This document shows positions 10,728 through 21,188 of a stretch of DNA of 64,000 nucleotides, one piece after another. The position numbers were made by a program, and so were the translations under genes. Position 1 is the stretch's first letter. Each line of letters opens with the position of its first letter. The notes under the pieces were generated by a model. The model had not been told where the DNA came from. It was given only the letters and a program-made list of their open reading frames with translations, and did not search any database. This DNA comes from Nannochloropsis salina CCMP1776 (lineage: Eukaryota > Sar > Eustigmatophyceae > Eustigmatales > Monodopsidaceae). The stretch spans positions 1 through 64,000 of the forward strand of contig SDOX01000006.1 of assembly GCA_004565275.1 (NCBI GenBank), written 5' to 3'.

Positions 10728-13700
10728 CTAAGAATGCAGTTTATTATTCGAGTGCCTCCAAACGCCTGAGCGAGGCTTCTTGTGTCTAATCTCTGCTTCG
10801 TGATCACCTCTACGTAGATTAGAGCTGATGGTGGTGCCCTGCAGGCCATCAAGTGCTTGTGCGGAAAAAAATAGTGCTTGAATCAGAGCTTCCACGCCTG
10901 GGTCGTGCCGGGGGGCCACAAGTATTCCGGGAAAAAGGGGAGCGAAAGCAGCGTAAGGTTCAGAAGCGACTGATGCAGGAAATGCAGCAAAAGTCGACAA
11001 GGGAGCGAGAGGCGTCGTGTCGTTCCATAAAGATGGCCAGGGAGCGAGGGACAACCACGTAGCGTGCTCTTCAGGGGGGACAAGATCACTTCCAACACCT
11101 TGTTTAGTGGAAGTATCGTCTGGATGATCTCTTTCCATCCGTGATGGGCGTTGAGCCCTATTTAACTCGCTTCTTTCAGGAATCTTGTCCCCAAGAGCTT
11201 CGTAGGGTAAAAATGCTAAGCTTACCACTTCGCGGCTGATCTCTTCACCATCGACTCCCCACAGACAGTCCATCGATCGCCGAGGTCTTATCCAAACACC
11301 ATCAGTATAATTCTCCTGCCCAGCGGGAACTAGAACCCCGCCATGATGATAGAGTAAAGCCAGGGCTGTGAGGGTGCGCCAGATTCTCCACTCTCCTCTT
11401 TCTTCCAAGCGGGCAAGCACTGGCCCTGTGAGCGGGAAATGTACATGCATTACAGCGCGAGCCTCTTGCTCATCGTATAGCATCACCCTCCAGCGAGGGG
11501 AGACGTGAAGACGCGTCCATTCCGCCCAAGCCGCCCGCCACCCGTGCAGGCCCGCGTCTTTATCTCGCTGTCGATGTGCCTGGATGCGCCGACGCTCGAG
11601 CTTACTGCTGAGCGACCGACAGGCAGAGAGATGTATAAGCATAAGGAGAAGACGGCAATAGGGGGTAATGTCAATTTGCAGAATGCGATTTGAGTGGATA
11701 GGCAGCGCTTCCAAAAATCTTACCTGAAGAGGAATTGCCACGAAGAGAGAGATAGCCAGCCCGCTATTCGTGATAAAAAAGATGATGCATCTCGAATAGG
11801 AAAGGGGGCAAGCTGCAGCAGATTCCGAGGAATGGCATTGGGTTGTCGGACCGCTGAGGCTCCACCACGTTCCCGCGAAGAACGGGGCCTGTCTTCCATA
11901 CCCACGTCCATCTCCTCGCGCCGCCCATCTGCCTCAGCATCTGCATTTATGTCACGTATGTTTCTATTATCGTAGCATAACTCCTCTAGTCTCACTGCCT
12001 GCGCCAACACCTCCTCCAAAGATCTCGCAGCACATTCTTCGAACCTGACCATCGCCCCCTGTTTCCGCCGACCAGTCTCCAAGAAGCAAGTGTCTACAGC
12101 CCTCGGCGCCTTCACCACTCTTTCTATCTCTCGATCCACTCGGTACAAACTAGGATACCGAGGCGGCTTGAGGGCGTGGAGCTGCTCGTAGGTAGGCTCG
12201 TCGTACGCCAGCTTGACCTGAGGGTCCAGCACGACCTTCCTATGTCCGTTCGCCCACAGGTCGGTGCAGAGGTTGCTACATTCCGAAACCACACCCTCTC
12301 CTGGCCGGACCGAGCGGAAACGCAGGCCACGGTAGAAAGGCGCGGCATCAAGGACCGCGAGACCATTCCAGCAGCAAAAAACGGGGAAAGCCTCCTCGTA
12401 TTCGGCATCTCCCTCCCCATCCTGCCGAGACTGCCCTCGCACGTGCTTCACGAAAGGCTGGGCCCACTGGAATCGCTGTCCCTCCTCGTCGCGCGCCACC
12501 CATAGGTCGTAGAAGGTCAGCTCTTTGCGCACAGCTGCAGTATCTGGGTGCAGGTCCGGATATGGCTCCAAGAAGAAGTCCAGGCCACAGGCCAAGTCGG
12601 CGTTGTAGAGAAGGAGACGAAGAATCTCGTAGGCACAGAAATACACATCATTTATGAATACCACGTGATCGAATCGGTCATGGCGATTTTTGCGCCCCCC
12701 TTGATCCACTACGAGTGTCCTGATAGCGCGGGTGCTAGGCCCCAATCCCTGCAGAGCCTCAGATTGGCCCCCGTCGCCGACTTTCGACCCCAACAGCGGA
12801 CGCGTGGATCCTCTTGCCTCGCTTGATTCATAAGCCCCCATCTCACGTATGTCATTGCTGCCCATACTGATCTCGATACCGTGTCTCATCCAGCCCGCGT
12901 CTCTTCTTGGACTTCCTTCTCCTGCCAGCCTTCTCCCCCTTCCCCCGCCCTTCCTCGCCTGACTGCTACTCCCACCCCTTTCTGCCCCGATATCTCCCTC
13001 TTTCAAATGCATCCGATACAAAGGTCCCATCGCCTCGTTGCGCATCCGTGACAGAAACTGAATCCTGTCTTCCTCACCCACCCTCCGCTTCTCCCCCCCC
13101 GCAACCACTTCCGATGGCACGCCCATCTCCCTCAGCTCATCTTGCAGCAGACCAAGCCATCGGCACGTTGTATCCGTGGAGCCACTCTCATATATCGAGA
13201 CGAATAAATGTGCGCCAGGATCGGGATAAAGAGAGGCTAAGAGAGTAAGCTGCTCGATCATATTGGCCATGATCCCTTCGTTATCCTTCAAGTTTGCCGC
13301 AATATAAATTCGACGTTCGAAAATGTCAGGCGGCAGCAAGGAGGCATTGAAGACCGGACAATGCGTCTCCATTACAGAAGTAGCCGTCCAGGGATGCAGG
13401 GAGGCCAGGGCTCGATATTCGCTGTCTTCGGGACGGAGGCGGCTCACGTGATCGTGGTAACGGCCGTGGGACCAGGAACCAGCCAAGGGGAAGCTATGCT
13501 TACTTCCTCTCTCCCACCACCACGAACCCATGCGACCTATGGCGAGCAAGATTGTCAATAAGCCCAAAATCGAAAAATAGGGCCGACGTCGAGCAAAAGC
13601 GAGAAAAGCTATCACTCTGAGGGGCATTTGGGCCAACAACGACGATCCAGAAAAAGACGACGTCGATGAAGGAAAACAGGACCGAAAAGTCGCTTTGATG

Positions 13701-14032
13701 GAGAAAATCTCTGACGCAGGAAAGAAAGTTGGCGGCAGCAGTGATGGAGACAGCCGTCGTCGCCTCGTCTTCGGGGAAGAGAGAGGCGGTGGAGACGTTG
13801 GAAGTGGAGGTGAGGAGGTCGAAGGGGCATTCGATGATTGCACTAGCCATGATGTCCAGGACCATTTTCTTCTTCTCGGCTCTTTGCCATTGTGTCTTCT
13901 CGACGTCTGCGTCCCTGTCCGTTGAGGAGGATTAACGGTAGGCTCCGCTGGGCCGGCGGGGTGATGGAGGTTGCATATACATGTGCCACTGGTGGGGCTC
14001 CCACGACAACTGCTCTCTCCTCGCGTGGTCAT
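10728..14032 (-). CDS. GT69 (CAP59/CMT1-type) glycosyltransferase with a GT32-like C-terminal domain
   Basis: Two exons, complement(10728..11607, 11724..14032), 1,062 residues from the ATG at 14032. The first 135 residues are low in complexity; an ATG at 13627 lies just before the predicted membrane anchor and is a likely alternative start (927 residues). Exon 1 carries a CAP59/alpha-1,3-mannosyltransferase domain: an early segment with IAANLKDNEG, the family's FINDVYF motif, and late FCCWNGLAVLDA. In fungi GT69 enzymes add alpha-1,3-mannose to surface glycans; the substrate here is unknown. Exon 2 resembles GT32 enzymes (ALLYHHGGVLV) but lacks the Asp-x-Asp that should follow, so it may be inactive or regulatory. 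The intron has a tandem CAGCAG acceptor, so one Ser may be optionally included. Confidence 0.82.
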
Positions 14033-14496
14033 AGTTTCTTGAGCACCTAGCTGGGAGAAGATCTACCCAGACTACGACCCAGAATCTCCTTTATATTTTC
14101 ACATGCAGTTGCTTGTGGCGTCTCGTCCTTATACCTGCAGAGTTTAAGAGATACATGCATGAGACCGTCCCGGGCTCTTTCCCTCGGATCGTGCCAATTC
14201 GCGCTCTCTAAATGCGTCCTAAAATAACGAATATACGCGGTAGAACCAATCTCACTGCTCATCTTTGTGGGACAACTCTGATATACGAGGCCCCATTCTT
14301 CTTATTACCCGATAAGTGCCAAGTAAGGCTATTGCGGTCTCTGTCAGTCGGGCCGAACGCCCTCGCCCCCTAGTTTGTTCGTGACGTTTCCTGTTCCTTC
14401 AAAGCGATGTCGTAGCGCGTGCTGCACGGGCAATCATCTAAAATTACATTATTTTCATACGCTCAATCAATCATAGGATCCCTTATAAGGGTGAGA
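14033..14496. promoter_or_regulatory. Divergent promoter region (GT69 / hotdog thioesterase)
   Basis: The 464 bases between two genes transcribed away from each other must hold both promoters and 5' UTRs. It also holds a 71-codon open frame on the GT69 strand, listed separately. I could not identify a TATA box or other core element with confidence. Confidence 0.45.
14047..14262 (-). other. 71-codon open frame just upstream of the GT69 gene
   Basis: It starts with a true ATG (14262) and its stop lies 15 bases before the first GT69 ATG. The composition looks protein-like (mixed charged and aromatic residues, no low-complexity runs), unlike most random frames here. It contains AYIRYFRTHLE, but I cannot match it to a family. 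It could be an upstream ORF in the GT69 mRNA, a first exon spliced on (a GTAGAT donor lies near its end), or chance. Confidence 0.3.
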
Positions 14497-15629
14497 ATGC
14501 TATGTTGCGCCTGTAAATCAGTGCATGCGACTATTAGTGTCGCCATTATTGGTACTCGGAAGCCACATCGTTTGCCTGCATTGTTTCCATTGTTCCTTGC
14601 CCCGGCCCGAGCACTCAGCCATCAGGAGCCAAACCCTGCTACGTGCGGTACGCAAAACTCATCCTTCTCGATCCTGTTGAAAACGGTAGCAGCAGGATCA
14701 TTCGTCGGTGCGGCATTCATCGCTGGGCATACAGCAGGGGCTAGCTGTGATGAAGTAAAGTCTCCGCAGGAGGTGAACAATGTAGGAGGCGGCCCCCCAG
14801 TGACTGCCCCCTACACGGTCCCTTTTGCGTCCAATTATCATGATCGAGTGGACACAAAACTTCATAGAGCTTATCCTGAGTTTTTACAGGTTTGTACATG
14901 GATCAGATCGTGTTTTTCCTCTAAATCTTTGTTTTTGTCCGGCATTCTTTTGCTCGGGATGTACCACTCACATAGTAAGCATCTCTTATTTTTTGGGGGG
15001 TGGGCTAGTTCCATCTTATTCATGAAACGCTCCGAGGCAAGGAAAAAATAGAGGGCTACGAGGTGTACAAAGATAGGCGCGACGATTCTATCGTAGCATT
15101 TGCTCGCCTCGGGAAGCTTCTCAGCGGGCATCCGGATATAATCCATGGAGGCTCTATAGCCGCGTTACTCGACAACACTATGGGCGTGGCATTCTTCGCT
15201 GCCAATGTAAGGGGCTCCCGGGATGCTATGAAACCTTTCGGAGGGTAGTTACAATCATATCGGCTCAACAACCGTGGTGCAGGCACCAAAAGTTGAAGCC
15301 GCGTGACTAAGACTGATGTGTGGATATACAGTTGGAAGGTTGTCGGAGTGACGCGTTTGCACTCATATATGCCCGCACTTTATAACGCCAAATAGAAAGG
15401 TAATGGCTTCACTGCCAACCTCACCATCAATTACAAGAGGCCGATCATTTGTGGCACCGAGGTCAAGGTCTTGGCCCGAGTGGAGCGGATTGAAGGACGC
15501 AAGGTTTTCCTACGGGCAGAGATTCGAGATGCTAAGGACGAGGCAGTCTTATACACGGAAGCCACATCACTCTTCATAACTTCACAAAGTCCCCTGCTTA
15601 CGGGACCGAAGAAGGTGGACATCAGTTAG
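14497..15629 (+). CDS. Hotdog-fold acyl-CoA thioesterase-like protein (THEM4/FMP10 type)
   Basis: Three exons, join(14497..14889, 15042..15206, 15396..15629), 263 residues. The model closes in frame with phase-0 introns of 152 and 189 bases; the first has a weak GTTTGT donor. Residues about 1-80 are basic and hydrophobic and include a membrane-like segment, so targeting to mitochondria or another organelle is likely. The hotdog domain follows: GHPDIIHGGSIAALLDNTMG is the conserved central helix region with the HGG turn, and the last exon supplies the beta-sheet strands (FTANLTINYKRP). Hotdog enzymes of this group hydrolyse acyl-CoA thioesters; the chain length cannot be read from sequence. 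It diverges from the GT69 gene and converges on the channel gene downstream. Confidence 0.82.
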
Positions 15630-15953
15630 CATCGTAGTAGTCCTTTCGTGCCATCAAAAAATACATTCTTACTCGCTCCGTAGGTTGCCGAATAAAGCTA
15701 TCCCATCCGACGACAATCTCTCTTCATTCGTGAATGCGGAGGCTTATAAATTATTTTTCCTACTATTTCGTACACTGTTCTTCGAGATACCCCTTACTGT
15801 ATACATTGATCCACCTTTTCTGCACAATCTGCACAGTCTTTGTCTTTTCACAATTTGATCACTTCTTCGTCTTCAAAGACGTTTCATTTACGCATAACCA
15901 AAACAAGGAGATTCGCACACCAGAGCTCTCCTCTCTGGACAAAAGCCTATCTT
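15630..15953. other. Convergent intergenic region
   Basis: About 320 AT-rich bases between the 3' ends of the thioesterase and channel genes. No gene, RNA or repeat seen. It should hold both polyadenylation regions. Confidence 0.5.
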
Positions 15954-18587
15954 TTATACATCTCGTTTGGTGTCAACAACGGAATCCTCGCCTGCTAGAG
16001 TTCCATAGTCCATTGATGCGTTTTGAGCCCGCTTCAGACCTTGTTCTACACTGTCAGTACCCGGCAACTCCTCCTCAGGGATCGTGTTAATGGCCGACAC
16101 CGGCTCTCTCTGCCCGTCACTAAACACACCTTGAGTCAGTACGCCGTATGGCTCAGTCCACAGATAGAGCCTTGCTTTCGATATGTCGTTCGTCTGCCCC
16201 TTATCCGAGTACGGTGCGAAAGCTTGCTGCAAAGCCGTCCAAGAGGTGGGGCCATATTCCGCAATGTCAGTAGAGGCCAAGCTCTCAAGGGTGGCAACTG
16301 CCGCCACTGGTGTATACATGGAACGATAGTACAAGCCTGATGTGACAGTGACCACCAGCAATGGCAAAAGCAGCGCAGCTTGGGCGAATCCTCTTTTAAT
16401 GCTGAAGATACCAAGAAGGAGCACCTGCTGCAGCAGTAATGCCGCAACGCAGCAACCGGAGACAATTGGCCATTGCGTACCACCGGTGTGGGAGGTCGGT
16501 TGATACACATACATGAGCTGATGCACGTAGACGGGGTAGGCAAGTGCAAAGTACAGAAGCGCAAAAAGCGAAACGAGAGGTGCCACGGTAGAATATGTGA
16601 CAAGCGCCAGGAAAACTACGAGGGGTAAGTTATACAGCTCGTGCAGGCCAATGGGTTCCGTCAACAAATTCAGCTCAGCCCAGAGACTACGACTTCCACG
16701 CGAAAATCTCTTTTTTAGGCTTATCATGACAAGGGCACTGAGACGTGAAAGCTCTCCAGGTAGCCCACTCAGAGCTGCGAGGGCGATATACGTCATGAAA
16801 AAGGTGGACTGCGCAGGCAGCGTCGTTGCGAAAAGGTTTGAAACTTGTGATGGATTTTCGGCAAGATCGATCACTTGCTGAATTTTGGACAAAAAGGAGC
16901 CCGCGATGGTATATGCCAAAAAAATGTCAAAGAGCGCGAAGAGGAAAACTTTGTAGATGGCCGCGTTCTCGCACTCGACGTCGGAAGCAAGGTGCTGGCT
17001 CCGACTCAAAGCTTTCATTAAAGAGGGAACCAGACTGAGTAGATAAACCACGATGAGTGGCGGCAAGAAGCCTTGGATGAAGGCTGTCAAGGCCGGGCTG
17101 GCATCCACTAAAGGCCTCAACCAGGTGAATGCCTGGGTACGTGAGAGGGCGGTCAAATTTGCCAAGGAGGAGGCAAAGGCCACAGGTACAGTGTAGCCAA
17201 GTATGGCCGCAGCTACTATCGACCACACAAGCACGTTTCGGATATAGCGCTCCCGTTGAGAAGAGCAAATGTGTTGCCACAGGAGCTGTGCGGGAGCAGG
17301 AGCCTCGCTGACAGAGAAATATTCGGTACGGGGCTGAAAAGCGATGGTCTTCGACGCAGTGGCGACACGTACTGAGCCTAGGGTCAAGATACAGGCATGT
17401 ACTTGACTTTCAAGGCTTTCAAGCGTCTCGCGCTCGTCCCTTACTAAAGATAACAGTCGATTGCACTGCCCTATCTCATTTTCCATGGCTCCGATCGTGT
17501 CGATGTGAGGTCCCCACGCCGGAAGCAAGCGGAAAGGGGCACCAAACACATGACAATAGTCTCTGTGGATGGGACGATGAAAGCCACCGGTTGCCTGCAA
17601 TTCATTTTCAGCCTGTGCAAGACGCAGTAATGCTGCGTCTTTGCGCCTTGTCAACCGGTCGTAGCGCGCGCGTCGATGACGGTTTACACAATGGACGGCA
17701 GCTACGTCTTCGCCTAGCAGATTACGTAGGTAAGACAACAGTGCATCGCAATCCATAGGTTGGGGTATATCGCGCACGAGGACAGAATAATTCTGTGCTG
17801 TGGGAGCGCGCAAATACCGTTGGCGCAGATCGACGTACACAATGTACTCACGATGCAACACGTACAACGCCAAGCCGGCCAAAAGGTACGCAATTATCAG
17901 AGGTACCCAGAGCAAACTAGACTCATCTGCAACATTGGATAAGGAAAGGCGCTCGAGCTGTGCAAGGTGGTTGCCACCGACCACGTTCACGGGCAGTAGT
18001 ATGCAAAGACCCAGCACCGTTGCTACAAGACTAATCCGGCATCCAAGGCGTAAAAAGCGCAAAAACATGTAGGCATCCGAACCGACGCATTCAATAATGT
18101 CTTTCTCTGAGGTACGCCACAAGGTCACGAGCCACACAAAGGGGTTATTGGATAGCAAGGTACGGGCGGGCGCCATCCTAGAAGCTGGAGGTGGCGATGG
18201 TGGAGCTGCTTGCGGCGGCCATATCGGCACAGAGTCCATACCTATCGCTGCGGGTAAGGTCGTGGAAAGATTCGTATTCGCATCTCTACTTTCATTGGCC
18301 TCACTTTGGCCCTCAGAGTCTGTCGTGGCGTCCACGAAGGCCTCTGGCCAGCCAGGGGTTCGAGGCCGGGGTCTCGCATTATTGCGTTTGCATTCCTCAC
18401 GAATTAAATCAAGACGCCGACGCTTGCAATCATAAATATCGCAAAATCGCCCGCTCAGAAACCACCAAGCTACAAGGTAGAGAATGCCAATTATGAGTGC
18501 CGGGAGCAGGGCGCCTATCAAGCTTTGAATCGACCTCACTTCGGGCTGTTCGCCGCGCGGATCGACTTGGCTGCCTTCGTCTGCCAT
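15954..18587 (-). CDS. OSCA/TMEM63 (CSC1, DUF221) mechanosensitive cation channel
   Basis: Single exon of 877 residues starting at the ATG at 18587. The domain order is that of the OSCA/TMEM63 family: an N-terminal membrane helix (about residues 25-45), the conserved region from PFVWLVTLW to the next two helices (about 135-255), a cytosolic RNA-recognition-like domain (about 265-425), then the seven-or-more-helix pore region (about 440-780). The short tail is hydrophilic. Family members are calcium-permeable channels opened by osmotic or mechanical stress in the plasma membrane or in organelles. Length is normal for the family. It shares a 966-base divergent promoter region with the methyltransferase gene. 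It has no introns, unlike genes beyond 22 kb. Confidence 0.9.
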   Translation of the reverse strand: MADEGSQVDPRGEQPEVRSIQSLIGALLPALIIGILYLVAWWFLSGRFCDIYDCKRRRLDLIREECKRNNARPRPRTPGWPEAFVDATTDSEGQSEANESRDANTNLSTTLPAAIGMDSVPIWPPQAAPPSPPPASRMAPARTLLSNNPFVWLVTLWRTSEKDIIECVGSDAYMFLRFLRLGCRISLVATVLGLCILLPVNVVGGNHLAQLERLSLSNVADESSLLWVPLIIAYLLAGLALYVLHREYIVYVDLRQRYLRAPTAQNYSVLVRDIPQPMDCDALLSYLRNLLGEDVAAVHCVNRHRRARYDRLTRRKDAALLRLAQAENELQATGGFHRPIHRDYCHVFGAPFRLLPAWGPHIDTIGAMENEIGQCNRLLSLVRDERETLESLESQVHACILTLGSVRVATASKTIAFQPRTEYFSVSEAPAPAQLLWQHICSSQRERYIRNVLVWSIVAAAILGYTVPVAFASSLANLTALSRTQAFTWLRPLVDASPALTAFIQGFLPPLIVVYLLSLVPSLMKALSRSQHLASDVECENAAIYKVFLFALFDIFLAYTIAGSFLSKIQQVIDLAENPSQVSNLFATTLPAQSTFFMTYIALAALSGLPGELSRLSALVMISLKKRFSRGSRSLWAELNLLTEPIGLHELYNLPLVVFLALVTYSTVAPLVSLFALLYFALAYPVYVHQLMYVYQPTSHTGGTQWPIVSGCCVAALLLQQVLLLGIFSIKRGFAQAALLLPLLVVTVTSGLYYRSMYTPVAAVATLESLASTDIAEYGPTSWTALQQAFAPYSDKGQTNDISKARLYLWTEPYGVLTQGVFSDGQREPVSAINTIPEEELPGTDSVEQGLKRAQNASMDYGTLAGEDSVVDTKRDV

Positions 18588-19553
18588 AAACTACCAATAT
18601 GCGATAGAGACAGAGGATTAGAAAAGATGCAAAGTTAGGTCGATTGAATGTATTCGTAGTCCTCACAGAAAAGAAAAAATCGCAATGCACCAAAACACGT
18701 GACGTTTCAGCTCCCAAGGAATAGGCAATCACACGATCATCTGGAAAATTCCAAGCAATCTCAGGTGCTCTTGCAATATTTTACAAACGACCTGGTTTTA
18801 AGCGAATGCGTGTTCATTTTGTGGAATTCTCTTCTGCCATAGGCGTTGACGGCCCATTCGATGGCCTGTCCGCATACGCGTTCGCTGGCTGAAAGTCCCG
18901 ACGACGTCGTGCCCGCACTTTGGGACTTTAGGCATCGAGATGATGATCATACGAGCTGCTAAAAACGAAAATCATTAAGAAGGCTGCTGATTGATGACGA
19001 TCCGAACTGCTGAAATCGAAAATCGTTAAAGCTGAGGCCGTCAGCCTGAGGGGTGAAAAACGATCCGAGCTGCTGATATCGATAAGCCTCAGAGCGGACG
19101 GTTGATGACGATCCGATCTGCTGAAATCTTGGATGATAGAAATCCATGACCGACGATATCAGAGCCTGAGTTGAACATAAGAATGTGATGGCGCGAGCGG
19201 TGAAATATGTTGGATAGCTCTAGTATCGCATATGTGATTTCACGGCAGTAAGATTCGGTCAGAGACCGACAGTATTTCCAACACCGTTTAACAACGTACG
19301 GTTTTTGGATACACTTAGAGTTTTCCAAGATTTGAATCGTGCTTCACACACCCAATCCATGCAGCATCAGAGCGTCAATTGCTGGGAAAGAGAAGATAGG
19401 AGGGAAAGCGTTGATGACCAATCGAGCGCGCAGATGAGAGAGGCAGAAATCGTTTATTTCCCAATCCTTATCTGCCTCCTTATCTTTGCAATCCAACACT
19501 CACGACAGAGTCAACACATCCAAGCCCGCTTTCTTTCACTTTTCGACATCAAC
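18588..19553. promoter_or_regulatory. Divergent promoter region (OSCA / methyltransferase) with degenerate repeats
   Basis: The bases between two genes transcribed away from each other. The middle part holds four copies of a degenerate motif (18952-19122, listed separately). An in-frame extension runs upstream of the methyltransferase ATG (from an ATG at 19359) but reads like non-conserved sequence. No other gene seen. Confidence 0.5.
18952..19122 (+). repeat. Four degenerate direct repeats of a CGANCTGCTGA motif
   Basis: Copies of CGA(G/A/T)CTGCT followed by (A/G)A(A/T)ATCGAAAATC-like sequence start at 18952, 19003, 19066 and 19114. The spacing (51, 63, 48 bases) is uneven, and the second to fourth copies are preceded by GATC. 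They may be binding sites for a regulator of one or both flanking genes, or remnants of a decayed tandem repeat. Confidence 0.65.
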
Positions 19554-21188
19554 ATGACTTCATTTTCATTGACCGAAGAAGAACGGACTGTCCAAAGGGA
19601 ATACTGGCAGGAACACAGCAAGAAACAAGGCTCAAGCATGGAAAACATGATGTTGGACGACTCTGCGTCCAAATTAGACTTGATGGATCGTCCAGAAATC
19701 TTGTCAATGCTCCCTACTTATTCTGACATTCGAATTTTAGAGCTGGCCTCAGGCATTGGGCGGTTCACGGGCTCTCTTGCTAGCAAAGCAGGAAGCGTGG
19801 TTACGGTCGAATTTATGGAGGAGTTTGTTGCCAAAAACAAAGAATTGCATAATCATTTCGGCAATTGCGATTTTCTGTGTGCGGATGTCCTCAAGCTGAC
19901 TCTCCCACCGGCCTCATTTGACCTGGTTTTCTCGTGCTGGATTCAGATGTACCTCAACGATCAAGAGGTGCGCGTCCTAGCCGCCCGAAAGCTTGAATGG
20001 TGCAAGCCCGGAGGACACGTTTTCTTCCGTGAATCATGCTTTCAGCAATCGGGGAATGTAACCCGCGCTTTCAATCCCTCGCATTATCGACACCCCTCGT
20101 TTTATACGTCCGTCTTCTCCGAGGTACGTTGCACCGATGCTACGGATGGCATCGAATACAGGCTGGAGCTAGTGCGCTCTCGCAACCTAGAGACGTACAT
20201 CGCCGTCAAAGGCAACAAGGGACAGATTTGCTGGCTCTGGCGAAAGGTTCCTGTCACGAGCTCACAAGCCCGCCTGGTGGGCAATGGAAATACGGGCCTC
20301 AGCAATGGCAACGGCGCCGGGCACAACAACGGGCACAGCAACGGGCACAGCAACGGGCACAGCAACGGGCACAGCAACGGGCGCAGCAATGGCAGCAAGA
20401 ATGAGTACAACGGCGTTTCCAGTCCCCATGCCAACGACCTCTTCGCCCCCCCGGCGACGGGCCAGCTCGCCACCCACGATGGTCTCTTCGGACCTGGCTT
20501 TGGGAGCGACCGGGTGGGAGGCGCGGGGCCCGCGTCCGCCCTAGCCCGAGCCCTGGAGCTCGGGGAGCCGGGTAAGCGCGTACTGGATTGGCAGTGCGGT
20601 CTGGGCGGGTATGGGCTGTGGCTGGCGGAAAAATGCGGCGCCAAGGTCTGGCAGGTGGACGAGCGGACGGCCTTGATTGAGGGGGCGGTGCAGCACTCCA
20701 GGACCCTGCCCAAGGCGCACACGGTCTTGGAGGTCTGTCGTCTCCACAGCCGGGAGTTCGATCCGGAGAGCGTGGACGCGGTCATCGTGCACACGCCACA
20801 GCCCTTGAGCCCCTTGTCGTCCTCGTTCTACCACAGAGCGGCGGCTTGGCTGAGGCCCGGGGGCCGTCTGGTGGCAGGGCTGCTGCTGGGGAGTGTGGGG
20901 GAGGCAGAGAAGCTCCTAGCGGCCCTGGCGAAAGCGTTCGGGCACGAGGTTGTGATGACGGATATGACGCCGCAGATGGTGGAGTGGATGGAGCAGAGTT
21001 TGACGGCCTCGCGCGCGGCCCACAGGGCGGTGGAGCCTGGCAATGGCCACACAAATGGCAACGCTCACGTTGCGCGCAAAGAGCAGGAATTGCAAACCGC
21101 TGTGGAACAGTGGTGGGAAGAGCAGCTAGAGCGAGTCAAGGCCGGTGGCTTACACTACTTTCTTTTCAAAGCAACCAAGCAAGCTTGA
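19554..21188 (+). CDS. Phosphoethanolamine N-methyltransferase, tandem-domain plant type
   Basis: Single exon, 544 residues from the ATG at 19554, chosen because plant enzymes begin shortly before the YWxEHS motif. It uses S-adenosylmethionine to methylate phosphoethanolamine toward phosphocholine for phosphatidylcholine. The N-terminal methyltransferase domain is very well kept: YWQEHS, MMLDDSASKLD, the SAM loop ELASGIGRF (about residue 60), and RESCFQQSG with NPSHYRHPSFYT. A linker made of NGHS repeats (residues about 255-285) follows. The C-terminal half has a second SAM-type fold (LDWQCGLGGYG) much less conserved than in plants, so it may be weak, altered in substrate or structural. In plants the two domains share the three methylation steps. 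Confidence 0.9.
   Translation: MTSFSLTEEERTVQREYWQEHSKKQGSSMENMMLDDSASKLDLMDRPEILSMLPTYSDIRILELASGIGRFTGSLASKAGSVVTVEFMEEFVAKNKELHNHFGNCDFLCADVLKLTLPPASFDLVFSCWIQMYLNDQEVRVLAARKLEWCKPGGHVFFRESCFQQSGNVTRAFNPSHYRHPSFYTSVFSEVRCTDATDGIEYRLELVRSRNLETYIAVKGNKGQICWLWRKVPVTSSQARLVGNGNTGLSNGNGAGHNNGHSNGHSNGHSNGHSNGRSNGSKNEYNGVSSPHANDLFAPPATGQLATHDGLFGPGFGSDRVGGAGPASALARALELGEPGKRVLDWQCGLGGYGLWLAEKCGAKVWQVDERTALIEGAVQHSRTLPKAHTVLEVCRLHSREFDPESVDAVIVHTPQPLSPLSSSFYHRAAAWLRPGGRLVAGLLLGSVGEAEKLLAALAKAFGHEVVMTDMTPQMVEWMEQSLTASRAAHRAVEPGNGHTNGNAHVARKEQELQTAVEQWWEEQLERVKAGGLHYFLFKATKQA
20328..20387 (+). repeat. 12-base coding minisatellite (AACGGGCACAGC) x5
   Basis: Five 12-base units, the last with one change, encode Asn-Gly-His-Ser repeats in the linker between the two methyltransferase domains. 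The unit number is a multiple of three bases, so gain or loss of units keeps the frame. Confidence 0.92.

Noticed and set aside
13500-13865. Alternative 121-codon frame at the N-terminus of the GT69 gene
   Set aside because: It reads smoothly but does not join to the GT69 domain in phase and lacks family motifs. I could not fully exclude it as an upstream exon.
18952-19122. Repeats considered as a CRISPR-like array
   Set aside because: Repeats are degenerate and spacing is uneven, and this is a eukaryotic nuclear chromosome.
20102-20794. 230-codon minus-strand frame inside the methyltransferase
   Set aside because: Its repeats (Leu-Cys-Pro) are just the antisense reading of the NGHS minisatellite.
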